Translations under genes and position numbers: made by a program
Part shown: piece by piece, positions 45,001 to 53,422 of the stretch
Position numbering within the stretch: position 1 is the first letter of the stretch
How the letters are laid out: every line of letters begins with the position of its first letter
Notes under the pieces: generated by a model
Seen by the model: the letters and a program-made list of their open reading frames with translations, nothing else
Databases searched by the model: none
Told to the model about the DNA's origin: nothing
Assembly (NCBI GenBank): GCA_049324575.1
Contig: JBMONI010000007.1
Span: 1-64,000 of the forward strand
Length of the DNA: 64,000 bases
Direction of reading: 5' to 3'
Source of the DNA: JBMONI01 sp049324575
Lineage (GTDB): Bacteria > Omnitrophota > Omnitrophia > Omnitrophales > Aquincolibacteriaceae

Positions 45001-48000
45001 TCGCAAGCGGAATACGACGGTTTTCCCCGGTCACCTTGTTCGAAAGCGCCTGCAAGGCAAGAATGCTCTCGATATACCGCTGGAGATACGCTTTTTCATC
45101 AAGCAAACTGAGCGGGATCTCTACTTTGATCCCTTTATACCCCAGGCGCTGGCCCATCCCCCCCGCCACGAGAACAAATCCCGTTTTATTCACCCACTCC
45201 AAACCTTTAGCTTCCGCCCGTAGATATTCCTCCATATTCCCGAGGACATCATATTTTTTTCCAGCGCTCGGAACGCTCGGGTGCCATCCAATAAACGGAT
45301 TGCTTTCGTTCTTGGCTTCCTCGATCTTATCCATCACGGTTTGATGATAACCGCGCAGCCCGCCGGGATAGGTGTTCTCGATCTCGAGGACCTGGTCGAA
45401 GAAACCGATCTTCCGGTCTTCATCCTGTCCCGCTGGAGACCATTTTTCGAAAAGATGTTCCTGACCAAGCTCAAGCAAAATATCAAAAACGCCGCGTTGC
45501 GCTGCGCTCAAACGCGACGGATTGATCAGGTCGCTAAGCTGGACCCGAACCTCCGCACGAAGCTCGGGAGAATCGCGATCGAGATGCGGCAAACCAGTGA
45601 AGCCATCTTCCGCCCCGCCGTCGCCTTCGTCCTCAAAGTTGACATCTTCGTGCTGTTCCGGATAGGTTTTCAAGACAAGCCGCGTCACATGCTCAGGCTT
45701 CGCGCCCCAAGTGCCCAGCGTATGGATGAAGGTCTCGACGTCGTCGAAGGCCTGCCCCAAAACTCCGGGCGTCGGCCCGGCCCAATCCACATCAAAAACG
45801 ATCGGCGTGCCATGCCCCGCAAGCTTATCGAAAGCATGCTGAGCGAGCATCGCCAGCATTTCCACGCCCGCTCCGCCTTCGGGGATCTCGACCGTTTCTT
45901 CCACCACCCGCACCTCGGCGCGCTTTTCTTTCGGGAAACGCGCCTTGAAATGATCCATCGTCTCTTTCATGATCTTCGCAAGAGACGGCGCTTTGTCTTT
46001 CTCAGCCGCCAGCACCTCGACATAAAGACGGATACTTCCGTCGGAACCGGATTTCCTCGGGAAAAGCTTGCGGCCTCCCTCGAAAATGAACTGCGATCCT
46101 CCGTTATCGGTGATATCAAAATCCGTAACCTTCCACGGCATTCCTTCCGTGGTAAGCCGCGTCTCGAACTCTGCCGCGAACTCGCGCCGGAAATCCTCGC
46201 CCGCCGGACTCCCGAGATGCGCCAAAAGTTCATAGTAATCCTCCGCGCCGTCCTCTTTCGGGATCCCATAACGGACCGCCGTAATGCGCTCCTGTCCCGT
46301 CTTCTCTTTGACAAAAGCCCATGTCTCGTCCAAAAATTCCTGCCAGGTCTTGCCCGTTTCCGCCATGATCTCGAGCATCTGGACCGCCAGCCCGATCGAA
46401 TGATCGAAGAAAAGCTCCCCGTTCTTGCGAAACCCGATATGCCCGCTCTCTTCCACGGCCACAAGAATATCGTTCAGGGTCGCGTCATAATACTGGTTCG
46501 GCCCCGCGAACCATTTCGAACCCACCGGCGTCACGGTCATCGAACCTAGTTCAAGCGCCTGCGCAAGCGCATCCAGCCCGCCTGTGGTCGGCACCGTCCG
46601 CATGATGCGGCCGGTCTGTCCCTTGTACTTCGCCAGAAAATAACCTACCGCCATCCCGATCTCGTTCGGGACGATCTCTTCCTTGAGTTCCGCCACCAAA
46701 CGGTCGGCGTCCCCGTCGATCAAAATCGCGACAATATGCGCCGGGTCCGTCGCCACGAAATCCTTATAATCCTGACCTCGCATATGCGCTTTTGTCGGGT
46801 CCGGTGAAAAACGGGCCCTTTTTTGCTCCCCCGCGGAGGTCGTATAGTCGATCCAGCCCAGCATCTTGTCTTTCACCCGCGCATCGTTCATCAGCGCCGT
46901 ATTGAACGCCTGAAAATCGCGGCCTTCGACAAATCCCATCGCCTTCAGCACGCGCACCGCAAAACTCGACATCCCGCCGTGCATCGTGTTCAAAGCGATC
47001 TTAAAGTCGGGATATTTCGCGCGGAATTGTTCTCCGATCGCCGCGAGATTGAACGCCCGGTTGACCCGGTTGAATTCCACCGTGTCCGGATCGTCCGCAT
47101 CGCCGTCCTTCACCACCACGATCCGCCCTTCGCGGACCGCGCGGTCGAAATCAAGAAGCGGCACCTTCGCCGCAAAGGCCCGGTCATTGACCTTGGCCCC
47201 GATACTGTTGGTCATCGTCTCGGGCGCGGGAGCGTTCTCCCAGAAGATCTTCAAACCGGAAACAAGCTCGCCCGATTTCGGGTCCACCACTTCATTGTGA
47301 CTGGCTGTCCGCATCACCGCCGCGAAAATATCGCGCGGATGCACACCCTTCCCTGTTGCCGAGATCATGAACGGCGCCGCCACGGGTTTCGGGACAAAAA
47401 GAACTTTAAAACCATAGGCCGCCAGCACTTCCGCCGACGCCTTCGATTCGCCCATCTCGCCCGGCTCAAAACCGTTCACGCCCTGCGGCCTCGGATCGAA
47501 TCCCACGATCACCCAGGGCATCTCCTCGCCGGGATGCTCTGTCTGCCATTTTTCAGCAAGCACAGCCGCCGTCCCGTTCGTGATCCGAAGCTGGGACTCC
47601 AGCCCGATATTGTCGCCCCGGAATCCATTGGTTCCGGCCTTGTGTTCTTTCGCAAGCTCTTCGGCCGACAGGGTCACCCACTCCGTCCCCGGCGCCATCT
47701 CAAGCCGAGTTTCGGCGCGGGAAGCGATATCAAGACGGATCGCGGCGAAGTTCATCAAAAAGAATTCCTCGACCTTGACGATCTCCTCGCCTTCTCTTTG
47801 GGCGACAGCTTCATAAGCCGCGCGGACGGCCGTGATGGAACCTTCCTCTTTATTATTGTCGAGGATAGGCTCGGTCAGCTCATCAAGCAAGGAAACGGCG
47901 TCCACGTTCGGTTGCAAGAGCAGCTCATCGACGAACGCTTCGACCGTGACTTCGCGAGTCTCGGCCCGTTGCGTAGCTACACGGGCCTCGGCACGAAGAC

Positions 48001-51000
48001 TTGTTTTGAATGCTTCAAGCTGCGCGATACGGGTCCGCGCAAGGTCTCTTTCACGTGTAACATCCACCAAGCTCCGGTCCATTCCGGCATAATAATCGTG
48101 CCATCGGTCCGCCATATCGACGGCATCCTGTTCTTCCCGATCCAATCGAGCCACTTCTTGCTGCAATTCCGCCAAAAGGGCATCGACTTCCTGGATCACT
48201 TTAAAATCGGCTCCACCTTCCGATGCTCCTTCAGCCGTTAAACGAGAATGCCAATCTTTCCATTTTTCACTCCATTCGGCATCCGAGATACGGGTTTCCG
48301 CGCGGCGATGGAAACCGTTCACTCTCACGTGAGCAGGAACACGCGCTTGCCGTTGGGTCCTCTGATGGCCTTTCATCCCGAGGATTTTTGCGGTCGAGAG
48401 CTCGCGCCAATCAAGCTTTTTGGGCTTTTCCGTGGAAGACGCCGCCCCGAGAACGGTTTTATCCTGCGCGTCACTGCGCAGTTCCGCGCGAGGTTTGGAA
48501 AGTTCGGCGGCAATGTTTTTGCTGTTGGCGTTATAGAAGAATGCGGCCGCGTTCGGGATATCGAGATGGCCGCGTGTCGTGGTGTAGGCGTCTTCAAGGA
48601 GAAGGCGTGTGCCGGCCGGAAGTTTCGAAAAAGCTTTTCCTTTGGGAAGCCCGCGCGCAAAGGCCGCGGGGTCGATGCCGTCCTGCTCGAGCCGTTTCAA
48701 AAGCGACGCGTTGAATTCCGCAAGCGTGATATCGGGCCGCACAATGACCTGCGTGCCTTCCGTAAGATCGGACGCCGGGATCTGGAATTTTCGAAGCCGG
48801 TCCTTGGAGCGCACCGTTACGCCCGTTTGGTGATATTTTTTCACGCCGTTCGCATCGATCGTGAATGCGTGATAGGTCCCCGCCTTTTTGAACTGGACCG
48901 TGACTTCCCCCATCCCGGGATCCCGCAGGCTGGGAGCGATCTTGGTAATGATCCCGTTGGCGGGAAGCGTTTTTTTCACAATAGCTGCGGGTTTGACCCC
49001 TTCCGTCGATTTCACGGACGAGGCCGCATCCTGACTCTGGATCACAGGGACCGAAGCGCTTTCCGAAGACGTTTCCGCGCTCTGGACGGCCATAGCAGGC
49101 GCAGGAGCCTGGGCCGGCGCGGGAGGCGGCGTTGCATCATCATAAGTCACAGTAAGGCGCACAAAGGTCCGCGGCAAGGTCGCCGTAGGCATGAGATAGG
49201 CGCCCGTATCGCCGGGCTGGATCCCGTCGATCACGGTCGTCCAATCGTTATTGTTCGTCGAGGTTTGGAACTGCGCACTGAGGGCCGTGTGCGGGATCTG
49301 GTTCGAATCGTCGCCGGTAAACATGGTCTCGGTCAGGCTCATGACAGCATAGGCCAGATTTCCCGAACGGAGTATTTGAACAGGATATTCGTTATCGGCT
49401 GTTTTCATGTATTCCGCAAGCGCGGAGGCCAGGGACATCGCGCCAGTAAGTGCGACCACCAGCACGATCTTCGTTGCTTGGGCGGTGCGGGCTTCAGCCC
49501 GTCGCAAAATTTTACGGACTCCGGCACGCTCGTCCAAATACGGGCCGCGGAGATAACTCCAAAGCTGTTGCAATTCTTTCGGATCGCGGGCCGTGATCCC
49601 GCCGGCAGGATAAAGGATCATGCCCACGATCTCGTTGGCAGTTTGACGGTTTGCGGGATCCGATAAAAGTTCTTTGGTAAAAAGTCTTGGGTTCGTGCCG
49701 TTGCGGTCCGCGCGGACCATGGCTTCAAAAACGGTCCTTAAAAGATAAGCGCCTGTTTCTTCCCAGCTCTTCTTCTTCTGCAGAAGTCCCTGGCTGATCT
49801 TCTCGGCATGCGTAACGATGATCCGTGCATTGGCCAAAGGCAGGGAATCGAGCTTTTCGGCGATCGCCTGTTTTGCGGCTTCCACCCGTCTGGCCGGTGG
49901 CTGAGCCAATGCCAGAAGTTCCGCGAGATCGCCGCGGCGCACGCCGTCCTTCAATCGGGCGTCCGACGGACGCAATCTTTGGGAATCAAAGGTCGAGGGG
50001 GCAACAAAGAATATTTCACGCGTTCCGCTATCGATCATGAAGAAATCCTCGGGCTGCATCGGACGTGCCAATACGTCCGAAACGTAACGGCTTCCGCTAT
50101 CCAGCGTAGGATCATAATCCACAATGCTCCATCCCGCCGTTCCCCCGGGAAGAAGTTGGCGAAGGAGCTCTTTTCCCTCCTCAGCCGTCAGCCAAACGCT
50201 ATACGGGATCTCAACGGGGAATGTAATATGTCCTCTCGCCTCGGCGCGTCGACGGACGGCCTCCGATTTTTCCACCGCAGTCAGAGCGGCCTCGAGAATA
50301 TCGACATTGTCCTTCGCTTGCGGTTCGCGGCGCGTTCCCACTTCCTCGATACGCACTCTCTCTTCCGCCACGATCTTTTTCCACGCGTTAAACTCGTCGC
50401 CGCCAATCATGATCCCGAGGACAACGAGGAGCCACCGATTGCCCATGATCCTCGTGATCTTGGTGACCCGCTCTTCGGAATCGTCGAAAGCTGCTTGATG
50501 GGCTTTCCGCTTTGCGAATTCGGCCCGGATCGCATCCGTGATCGCCTGGGCCACGCGGGCCACTTCTTTTCGATTTTTCGCACTGAGCGTCGTCGCCGTG
50601 CGAAGCTCGGCCCGTGGCGAAGCTTTACGGACCTCGGCGCGGCCGAGCTTGGCACGAATAAGCGTGATGAGCGCGGTAACGGTTTGCGGTTCGGTCACCT
50701 CATAATTGGTGTCGAGGGGACCGAAAACCCCGGCATAATCGCCGATCCGGACCCGGTTCGCTTCGGGGGACCAGCGGAGCCCGAAATGGCGAAGACGTTC
50801 CCCGGCGATCTCGGGATCGAACAGAAGAACTTCGACCGTCCATGTGTTCGCGGGCGCATCCTCCCGTTGAATGACCTTGGCATCCGCATTTTTCAGGATC
50901 GCGATCACCTGGTCCGCGACCCGCTTCGAATTCGGGCTGGTCTTCTGCAGATCCGGCCCCGCATCGCGAAGCTCGGCCCGAACACTATCCGTATGTCTCA

Positions 51001-51769
51001 TCCCATAGCCATCCACCCAGCTCACCGTAACACCGCCGGTCCCATCGACCCAGGCGTCAACACCCATGCCTCTGAATTTACTCGCAATCTCACGCGGATC
51101 GTCGGTATCGGTAAAATCGGAACGCCCCGGCTTGCGAAGTGTCAATCCCCCTAAATGGTTCGATTCGTAGGTTACGTCTCCTGCTTTGCCACGCACTTCC
51201 GCCCGGCGCTTGGGGCTAACCGCTAATTGCCTAACGGCTAACGGCTGAATGATCGCTCGGAGTTCCCCTCGCCCATGGGGGGCGATCACCGCGTCCGTGC
51301 GCTGCACGCCTTCGAAGGTTCCTGCCTTGGCAGCCGCAAGTTCTCCCGCCTGCGCGAAGATCGATCGAATGTAGGCTTTGTATCCCGCCTCGTCCGCTTT
51401 CGTGATCCGGGGCGTCAGTCTCGCGTACGTGTAGCCTTTCGATTCAAAATATTCCTTGAACGGTTCCGCGTGGAATCCGCCCGTCACCACCGCTACCCGG
51501 TCCGTCCCCAGTTCCCGGATCCGCTCCTCGACGCGCCTCATCATGATCGTGTCGCGCTGTTTCGCGAATCCGTAAAAGGACATCGCTTTATGGAACAGAT
51601 CATCGATCTCGGCGAGATTCTCGAACTTCACGTCCTTCACGCGATTGTCTTTGTTCAATGCCGTGAAACGGGAAGCGATATTCGAAGGAAGCAGAGGCGT
51701 ATGGGAGTAGGACGGTATGGCAGTATGGAGTATGGAGTATGGAGTATGGAGTATGGGGTTTTGCTGCAT
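39041..51769 (-). CDS. Giant gene A: 4,242-codon modular protein with 22 RAExR motifs
   Basis: One uninterrupted frame opens at ATG 51769 but probably continues the frame of the 51600-53024 module across a 7-bp repeat. Recognised modules (residues): 1-170, C-terminal half of the exported N-terminal domain (VAVVTGGFHAEPF); 440-455 and 763-785, hydrophobic segments; 1180-1260, coiled coil; 1356-1950, phosphoglucomutase/phosphomannomutase (GTNGFRGDN, active Ser in RTASHNE, metal loop DGDADR, sugar loop VEESGH); 2076-2730, UDP-sugar pyrophosphorylase of the plant USP type (LVAGGMGQRLGYKGIKVEIP; GPHGHGDVH); 2760-2800 and 3388-3447, membrane segments; 3239-3356 and 3464-3595, a duplicated beta-rich domain. 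RAExR copies start at residues 189, 264, 377, 386, 508, 757, 1094, 1156, 1259, 1268, 1351, 1950, 2071, 2732, 2971, 3177, 3231, 3368, 3459, 3598, 3820 and 3967, mostly between modules. Remaining modules are unrecognised. Confidence 0.8.
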   Translation of the reverse strand: MQQNPILHTPYSILHTAIPSYSHTPLLPSNIASRFTALNKDNRVKDVKFENLAEIDDLFHKAMSFYGFAKQRDTIMMRRVEERIRELGTDRVAVVTGGFHAEPFKEYFESKGYTYARLTPRITKADEAGYKAYIRSIFAQAGELAAAKAGTFEGVQRTDAVIAPHGRGELRAIIQPLAVRQLAVSPKRRAEVRGKAGDVTYESNHLGGLTLRKPGRSDFTDTDDPREIASKFRGMGVDAWVDGTGGVTVSWVDGYGMRHTDSVRAELRDAGPDLQKTSPNSKRVADQVIAILKNADAKVIQREDAPANTWTVEVLLFDPEIAGERLRHFGLRWSPEANRVRIGDYAGVFGPLDTNYEVTEPQTVTALITLIRAKLGRAEVRKASPRAELRTATTLSAKNRKEVARVAQAITDAIRAEFAKRKAHQAAFDDSEERVTKITRIMGNRWLLVVLGIMIGGDEFNAWKKIVAEERVRIEEVGTRREPQAKDNVDILEAALTAVEKSEAVRRRAEARGHITFPVEIPYSVWLTAEEGKELLRQLLPGGTAGWSIVDYDPTLDSGSRYVSDVLARPMQPEDFFMIDSGTREIFFVAPSTFDSQRLRPSDARLKDGVRRGDLAELLALAQPPARRVEAAKQAIAEKLDSLPLANARIIVTHAEKISQGLLQKKKSWEETGAYLLRTVFEAMVRADRNGTNPRLFTKELLSDPANRQTANEIVGMILYPAGGITARDPKELQQLWSYLRGPYLDERAGVRKILRRAEARTAQATKIVLVVALTGAMSLASALAEYMKTADNEYPVQILRSGNLAYAVMSLTETMFTGDDSNQIPHTALSAQFQTSTNNNDWTTVIDGIQPGDTGAYLMPTATLPRTFVRLTVTYDDATPPPAPAQAPAPAMAVQSAETSSESASVPVIQSQDAASSVKSTEGVKPAAIVKKTLPANGIITKIAPSLRDPGMGEVTVQFKKAGTYHAFTIDANGVKKYHQTGVTVRSKDRLRKFQIPASDLTEGTQVIVRPDITLAEFNASLLKRLEQDGIDPAAFARGLPKGKAFSKLPAGTRLLLEDAYTTTRGHLDIPNAAAFFYNANSKNIAAELSKPRAELRSDAQDKTVLGAASSTEKPKKLDWRELSTAKILGMKGHQRTQRQARVPAHVRVNGFHRRAETRISDAEWSEKWKDWHSRLTAEGASEGGADFKVIQEVDALLAELQQEVARLDREEQDAVDMADRWHDYYAGMDRSLVDVTRERDLARTRIAQLEAFKTSLRAEARVATQRAETREVTVEAFVDELLLQPNVDAVSLLDELTEPILDNNKEEGSITAVRAAYEAVAQREGEEIVKVEEFFLMNFAAIRLDIASRAETRLEMAPGTEWVTLSAEELAKEHKAGTNGFRGDNIGLESQLRITNGTAAVLAEKWQTEHPGEEMPWVIVGFDPRPQGVNGFEPGEMGESKASAEVLAAYGFKVLFVPKPVAAPFMISATGKGVHPRDIFAAVMRTASHNEVVDPKSGELVSGLKIFWENAPAPETMTNSIGAKVNDRAFAAKVPLLDFDRAVREGRIVVVKDGDADDPDTVEFNRVNRAFNLAAIGEQFRAKYPDFKIALNTMHGGMSSFAVRVLKAMGFVEGRDFQAFNTALMNDARVKDKMLGWIDYTTSAGEQKRARFSPDPTKAHMRGQDYKDFVATDPAHIVAILIDGDADRLVAELKEEIVPNEIGMAVGYFLAKYKGQTGRIMRTVPTTGGLDALAQALELGSMTVTPVGSKWFAGPNQYYDATLNDILVAVEESGHIGFRKNGELFFDHSIGLAVQMLEIMAETGKTWQEFLDETWAFVKEKTGQERITAVRYGIPKEDGAEDYYELLAHLGSPAGEDFRREFAAEFETRLTTEGMPWKVTDFDITDNGGSQFIFEGGRKLFPRKSGSDGSIRLYVEVLAAEKDKAPSLAKIMKETMDHFKARFPKEKRAEVRVVEETVEIPEGGAGVEMLAMLAQHAFDKLAGHGTPIVFDVDWAGPTPGVLGQAFDDVETFIHTLGTWGAKPEHVTRLVLKTYPEQHEDVNFEDEGDGGAEDGFTGLPHLDRDSPELRAEVRVQLSDLINPSRLSAAQRGVFDILLELGQEHLFEKWSPAGQDEDRKIGFFDQVLEIENTYPGGLRGYHQTVMDKIEEAKNESNPFIGWHPSVPSAGKKYDVLGNMEEYLRAEAKGLEWVNKTGFVLVAGGMGQRLGYKGIKVEIPLSLLDEKAYLQRYIESILALQALSNKVTGENRRIPLAIMTSDETDERTRELLEENNYFGMDRDEVILVKQPQVPLVADMKGRFLSYEGEVVDASGNTVLDAAGKPVIETDVYRLNTGPHGHGDVHTVLRKAGVITRWKNAGTRYTVFFQDTNGQVFNAVLPALAHSVEAGLAMNSVTVQRKPGDDVGLIMDMEREGVHRVQNVEYNYAKPVLKEVSGQGDIADETGNSPYPGNINVLVLDNEVYEPLLREHKSQGWVRELFNPKRASPDSEKFTKPARVENNMQDVVYLLYDMLGPDAKIGFTDFTRDFVFSAVKNNWANGRAKVEKKAYPEVLLTAESHFYWANRLIFRHAGVRLSVEGEEREHQGIPFSEGAKIALSADFAPTVAETLRKVHGGSISDRSALLIEGKEVYLNGLELDGTLRIYVGPGVKLTVNGSKISSAGGWKTIFLPEELPAISAGGETHETTIGYPDQVQRMRGAYMIKHRDGTAEIDITKPGEYVLDENGQLHTVSRAELRMGEESSKALTGAEALKQAAVEKPLITAVRRAALLTAILTGVVSFWTLNWVAVAVFSAASLLAVAMQIVRDIRSQEPGKLRARFGIARKMLPLTGLRGSLMKLLSRAPTDFSLAQVWHLAGILQAKVRNQVSVDTIIGAMEDLRAIVVQHPKSLVAASSKAQRAAFLGRADEGRHQQISPLASLVIQIFENADGAYGIARGLGILKSTAWADQPLYIAALGARMSHRNGRTIVKGRAEVRNGVAELAKANDLKNNLLQLASMNGAMIQRLMQGDSSLTASDRASAETMKQSLLHNWSDLILHLLTEGRKMLVADGTDRILDEALRDSTVRAIAMEHLNIHTDPLEWRALGRAVSWGDGPEGIISRSSAAQLQTLIGKIRSEAERARGRETGQGIDALLMAMRDIEAMLMRTGRTTSPLPEAIRIAISKPVVLGEEGPKDEPRAELRESESEGVWFEKTEMPAASAEGIWVEEPSAEEEPVYTSEGEMPGADLKGLRAEARALPARFLGDYLAAPAHRHHVVLIDWNYQNSVYTAEFRTNGDLSFAIRIDEPEQLLTLSARNADVERVLGAKALTLRGAEGARFLELFADEFEQFIQVAKHRALFPKGKDPAGQQPHYHFGLMRRIAEDFYAIRAELRVLPTRFVEDRKEMDRKFWRNLFGVHSLVLFGVVAVDRIFGVPFGASKNDPFTTFVAVAGFVGVMLIWGIPWVLRSRRTVSDPTKEPRAELRLATPETRFLADYLQAVSHRNHVVLIDWDYRGGVYTANFRTSGDASFSIRLETDAGRLTLRADNEQVAETLGTRNLALVGEPAARFARQLAEELEQFISIAVQSEIYPQGKDRAGQEPAYHVALLREFAGKARSERAEVRGDREEILALSREEVVKYLDGMVTRDDQGAVLENKLKRVRYQGLIFELPGSFERYLEKEKAPEYDLLREGSVVTVTPNGIPVSRFEGLRFQLGLVPNVRHVEDFLKTRVSNLWVEDMGHGYLNIQAIESGRPWRFIFEFQRTPSGKQFWLRVYQSKKTWRGRVISEELSWLTAEQTNTVLDLLIDRTKDRSIAFGPTESPTYGAMVDLLRGTLEKMKIRAELRDAKPAPSEAEVFVKDMYTAFRAAKRSDVSRAAILLFLPEGYGFKRTSEPGQLKVGIAEKNGSVPGRLTERSVESLFGNLESPGWEPDLLQIVEGLPKGLTLRRVEDSDYPTIKPRLDKLRIGLKELSGQHIFELVLPEAEAPRAELRAAVNIVVAEYRGRVYPMGVFLEPSEARMLSIQQRTIRERSHFNVGALLLDTSFRAEIEGALEISLNRALTSQDQEAITRALEIAREFTQIKEQRVIQHQAMEAVLKGAGERGIAERMETIAKQILQLAVMNRNFFVEVGTEELERADRQALVKMVGRAIRDSGAAGRFDPEQFSTLILAANPSVVVTEDVTRAQSAAGVKVFDPVRNAQGIHDAKIGELTIPIAAMLLTEAVVQGIDRTRDGAYRASDLTTALAFSLVMRMAAEHATSIAA

Positions 51770-53024
51770 CCTGTGTACTGCTTACGGTCATACTGTTATA
51801 TTCGTTTTCCGTCAATTTCAGCTCAAACAACTTCTCTAGTAACTGATAATCCCCAAGCAGCGCCACGAGCGCCTTCTCCTCGTCCGTCTTTGACATCCGT
51901 TCCAAGAGCTTCCCTTTCAACCGCTCGACTTCTTCCATCAGCGCGCCCGCCTCAAGTTCTGTCGCGAGGAGCCACTGTCCCAGATAACTTTTTACCGAAG
52001 GATACTTCCCATGCGCGAAGTCCCTCGGTAAATATCTCACCATGTCCTCCACCAACGATTCCGCCTCCGCGCCCGAAAGCGGGATCTCATGAAGCGGCGT
52101 CCCGAGGACTTTCTCGATAGAACCGTAAAGGTTCTTCGCCCCGGTCCATTTGCCGTGGATCCTGGCTTGTGTGCGGGTCAGATACGGCTTCACCGCGGCG
52201 AGGAATTCCGCGCGCTCGCTCTCGAACTTGGCGGCGTCGAATTTCTCCGCGAGGTCGGTTGTCACATAAAGCCTCACCAGCATCGGCCACTCGGCCTGGT
52301 AGCCCGGGTCCGAAAGATCCCAGCCGTATTTCTTTGCCCGTGCGCGAAGGACCTTCGTCCACTCGCCGAAGCTCATGCGCTCGAGCGCGTACGCTTCCTG
52401 CGCTCGCATGAATCCTTTCAGCGTATCGTTCAGATAATGACTCGAAAGCCGCGCGATCGATTCGTCCATCGATTTCAGGAATTTCCCCGTCGATTCTTTC
52501 GCTTTCAACACTTCGATGAACGCTTGCTCGTTCGCTTTGTAGGCCGCGAGGTCTTCGATGCCGTAGGCCGAAGCCGACTTTTCATCGAGAAGATAAAGCT
52601 CCGCGCCGTGGACAAGCGCTTTTTTCGTGAGGTAGTCGTTGGCTTTGCGGTTCAGCGTTTTGTTCTGCGGAAAGAATTCGAGGACTTTCGGATCGAGTTT
52701 CGCGACGGCGCCTTCGACCAGAACCGTCTTGATCCCGAGCGTCTTTGTCAGATGATTCAGCAGCGCCTGGATATTTTTCTGCGCTTCGAAATTCCCGTGC
52801 GCCGTCTGAATGTGCACGATCGCGGGACCTTGCGCCGTTTTCAGGTGGTCCAATTTTCCGAGCTGCGCGGGAATGGCAAGTCCGCTAAGGGCGGATGCCG
52901 CCGTCCGTGAAGACACCCCGACCTCGGTGATCGGGAAAGAGGAGGCGCCGTAGGTGACATTCGTCACGGAGAAAATGAGGACAGTCAGCGCGCCTGTCAG
53001 TTTGCGGAGATTTTTCTGGATCAT
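51600..53024 (-). CDS. Exported N-terminal module of giant gene A, out of frame with it
   Basis: ATG 53024 (MIQKNLRKL) has a GGGAGG Shine-Dalgarno at 53035-53040 and opens a signal peptide (LTGALTVLIFSVTNVTYGAS). The body (AIVHIQTAHGNFEAQKNIQA; KTVLVEGAVAKLDPKVLEFF) has the outline of a TraB/ChaN-like domain; this assignment is tentative. Real homology-like sequence ends at KLTENEYNSM near 51790. Beyond that the frame enters the 7-bp repeat and a meaningless tail ending at 51600. The missing C-terminal half (FAKQRDTIMMRRVEE; VVTGGFHAEPF) sits in the +1 frame at the start of giant gene A, so the two were one gene. The overlap is 170 bp. Confidence 0.75.
   Translation of the reverse strand: MIQKNLRKLTGALTVLIFSVTNVTYGASSFPITEVGVSSRTAASALSGLAIPAQLGKLDHLKTAQGPAIVHIQTAHGNFEAQKNIQALLNHLTKTLGIKTVLVEGAVAKLDPKVLEFFPQNKTLNRKANDYLTKKALVHGAELYLLDEKSASAYGIEDLAAYKANEQAFIEVLKAKESTGKFLKSMDESIARLSSHYLNDTLKGFMRAQEAYALERMSFGEWTKVLRARAKKYGWDLSDPGYQAEWPMLVRLYVTTDLAEKFDAAKFESERAEFLAAVKPYLTRTQARIHGKWTGAKNLYGSIEKVLGTPLHEIPLSGAEAESLVEDMVRYLPRDFAHGKYPSVKSYLGQWLLATELEAGALMEEVERLKGKLLERMSKTDEEKALVALLGDYQLLEKLFELKLTENEYNSMTVSSTQDAAKPHTPYSILHTPYCHTVLLPYASASFEYRFPFHGIEQRQSREGREVRESRRDR
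51724..51758. repeat. Heptanucleotide repeat (TATGGAG) at the frame junction of giant gene A
   Basis: Four exact TATGGAG units (51724-51751) are followed by a degenerate TATGGGG (51752-51758) and preceded by an 8-bp variant TATGGCAG. Seven is not a multiple of three, so unit gain or loss changes frame. The coding strand also has a CCCC run (51755-51758), a possible +1 slip site. Confidence 0.9.
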
Positions 53025-53422
53025 ACGGATAGTGCCTCCCGGCATTGGATTTTTTATCACCTGAACTATGTAAAAAATAATCATAGCAATTAAAATTTTA
53101 TTGCCAGAGCTTATTTAACCATTTTCCAAAGCAGATAATTTGTCTAAAAGGTAACCTATGAAATTCCCTTTGTCAAGAAAGGACCCTCCACTGCCCGTCA
53201 AAATAGTCCCTTTTTTATCCAAATCCGAATGTGTCAAAATGGCACACTCAAAGGCACCTGTATCAAACATCGGAGGTTTGATAGAGGTGAATTGAGCCGT
53301 GATTAAGAAGGGATTTAAGAAGGGATATTAGAGGGGAAGAAATATCTATTATGGTGAGGGAGCCTCCCGAAAGTAAGGCCCTTCCGTGTCCCTTCCGATT
53401 TTGTCTATGGTAGATTCAATCC
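53025..53422. other. Intergenic region ahead of giant gene A, AT-rich with a REP copy
   Basis: The 398-bp gap between the signal-peptide module and the RAYT gene is clearly more AT-rich than its surroundings. I see no gene in it. A TTGACA-like box on the minus strand at 53171-53176 could be a -35, but no convincing -10 follows at proper spacing. The REP-type repeat at 53231-53295 lies within it. Confidence 0.6.
53231..53295. repeat. REP-type repeat upstream of the RAYT gene
   Basis: The near-palindromic block GTGTCAAAATGGCACAC (53231-53247) precedes the hairpin TATCAAAC-ATCGGAG-GTTTGATA (53261-53283) and the tail GAGGTGAATTGA. The 35 bp from 53261 to 53295 recur exactly at 54140-54174, on the other side of the transposase gene. 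The longer unit also matches the inverted copy at 37661-37715. Confidence 0.85.

Noticed and set aside
46823..49666. Two plus-strand frames of 472 codons each opposite giant gene A
   Set aside because: They run antisense to the phosphohexomutase and neighbouring modules and show no domain features, unlike the nested coiled-coil pair in giant B.
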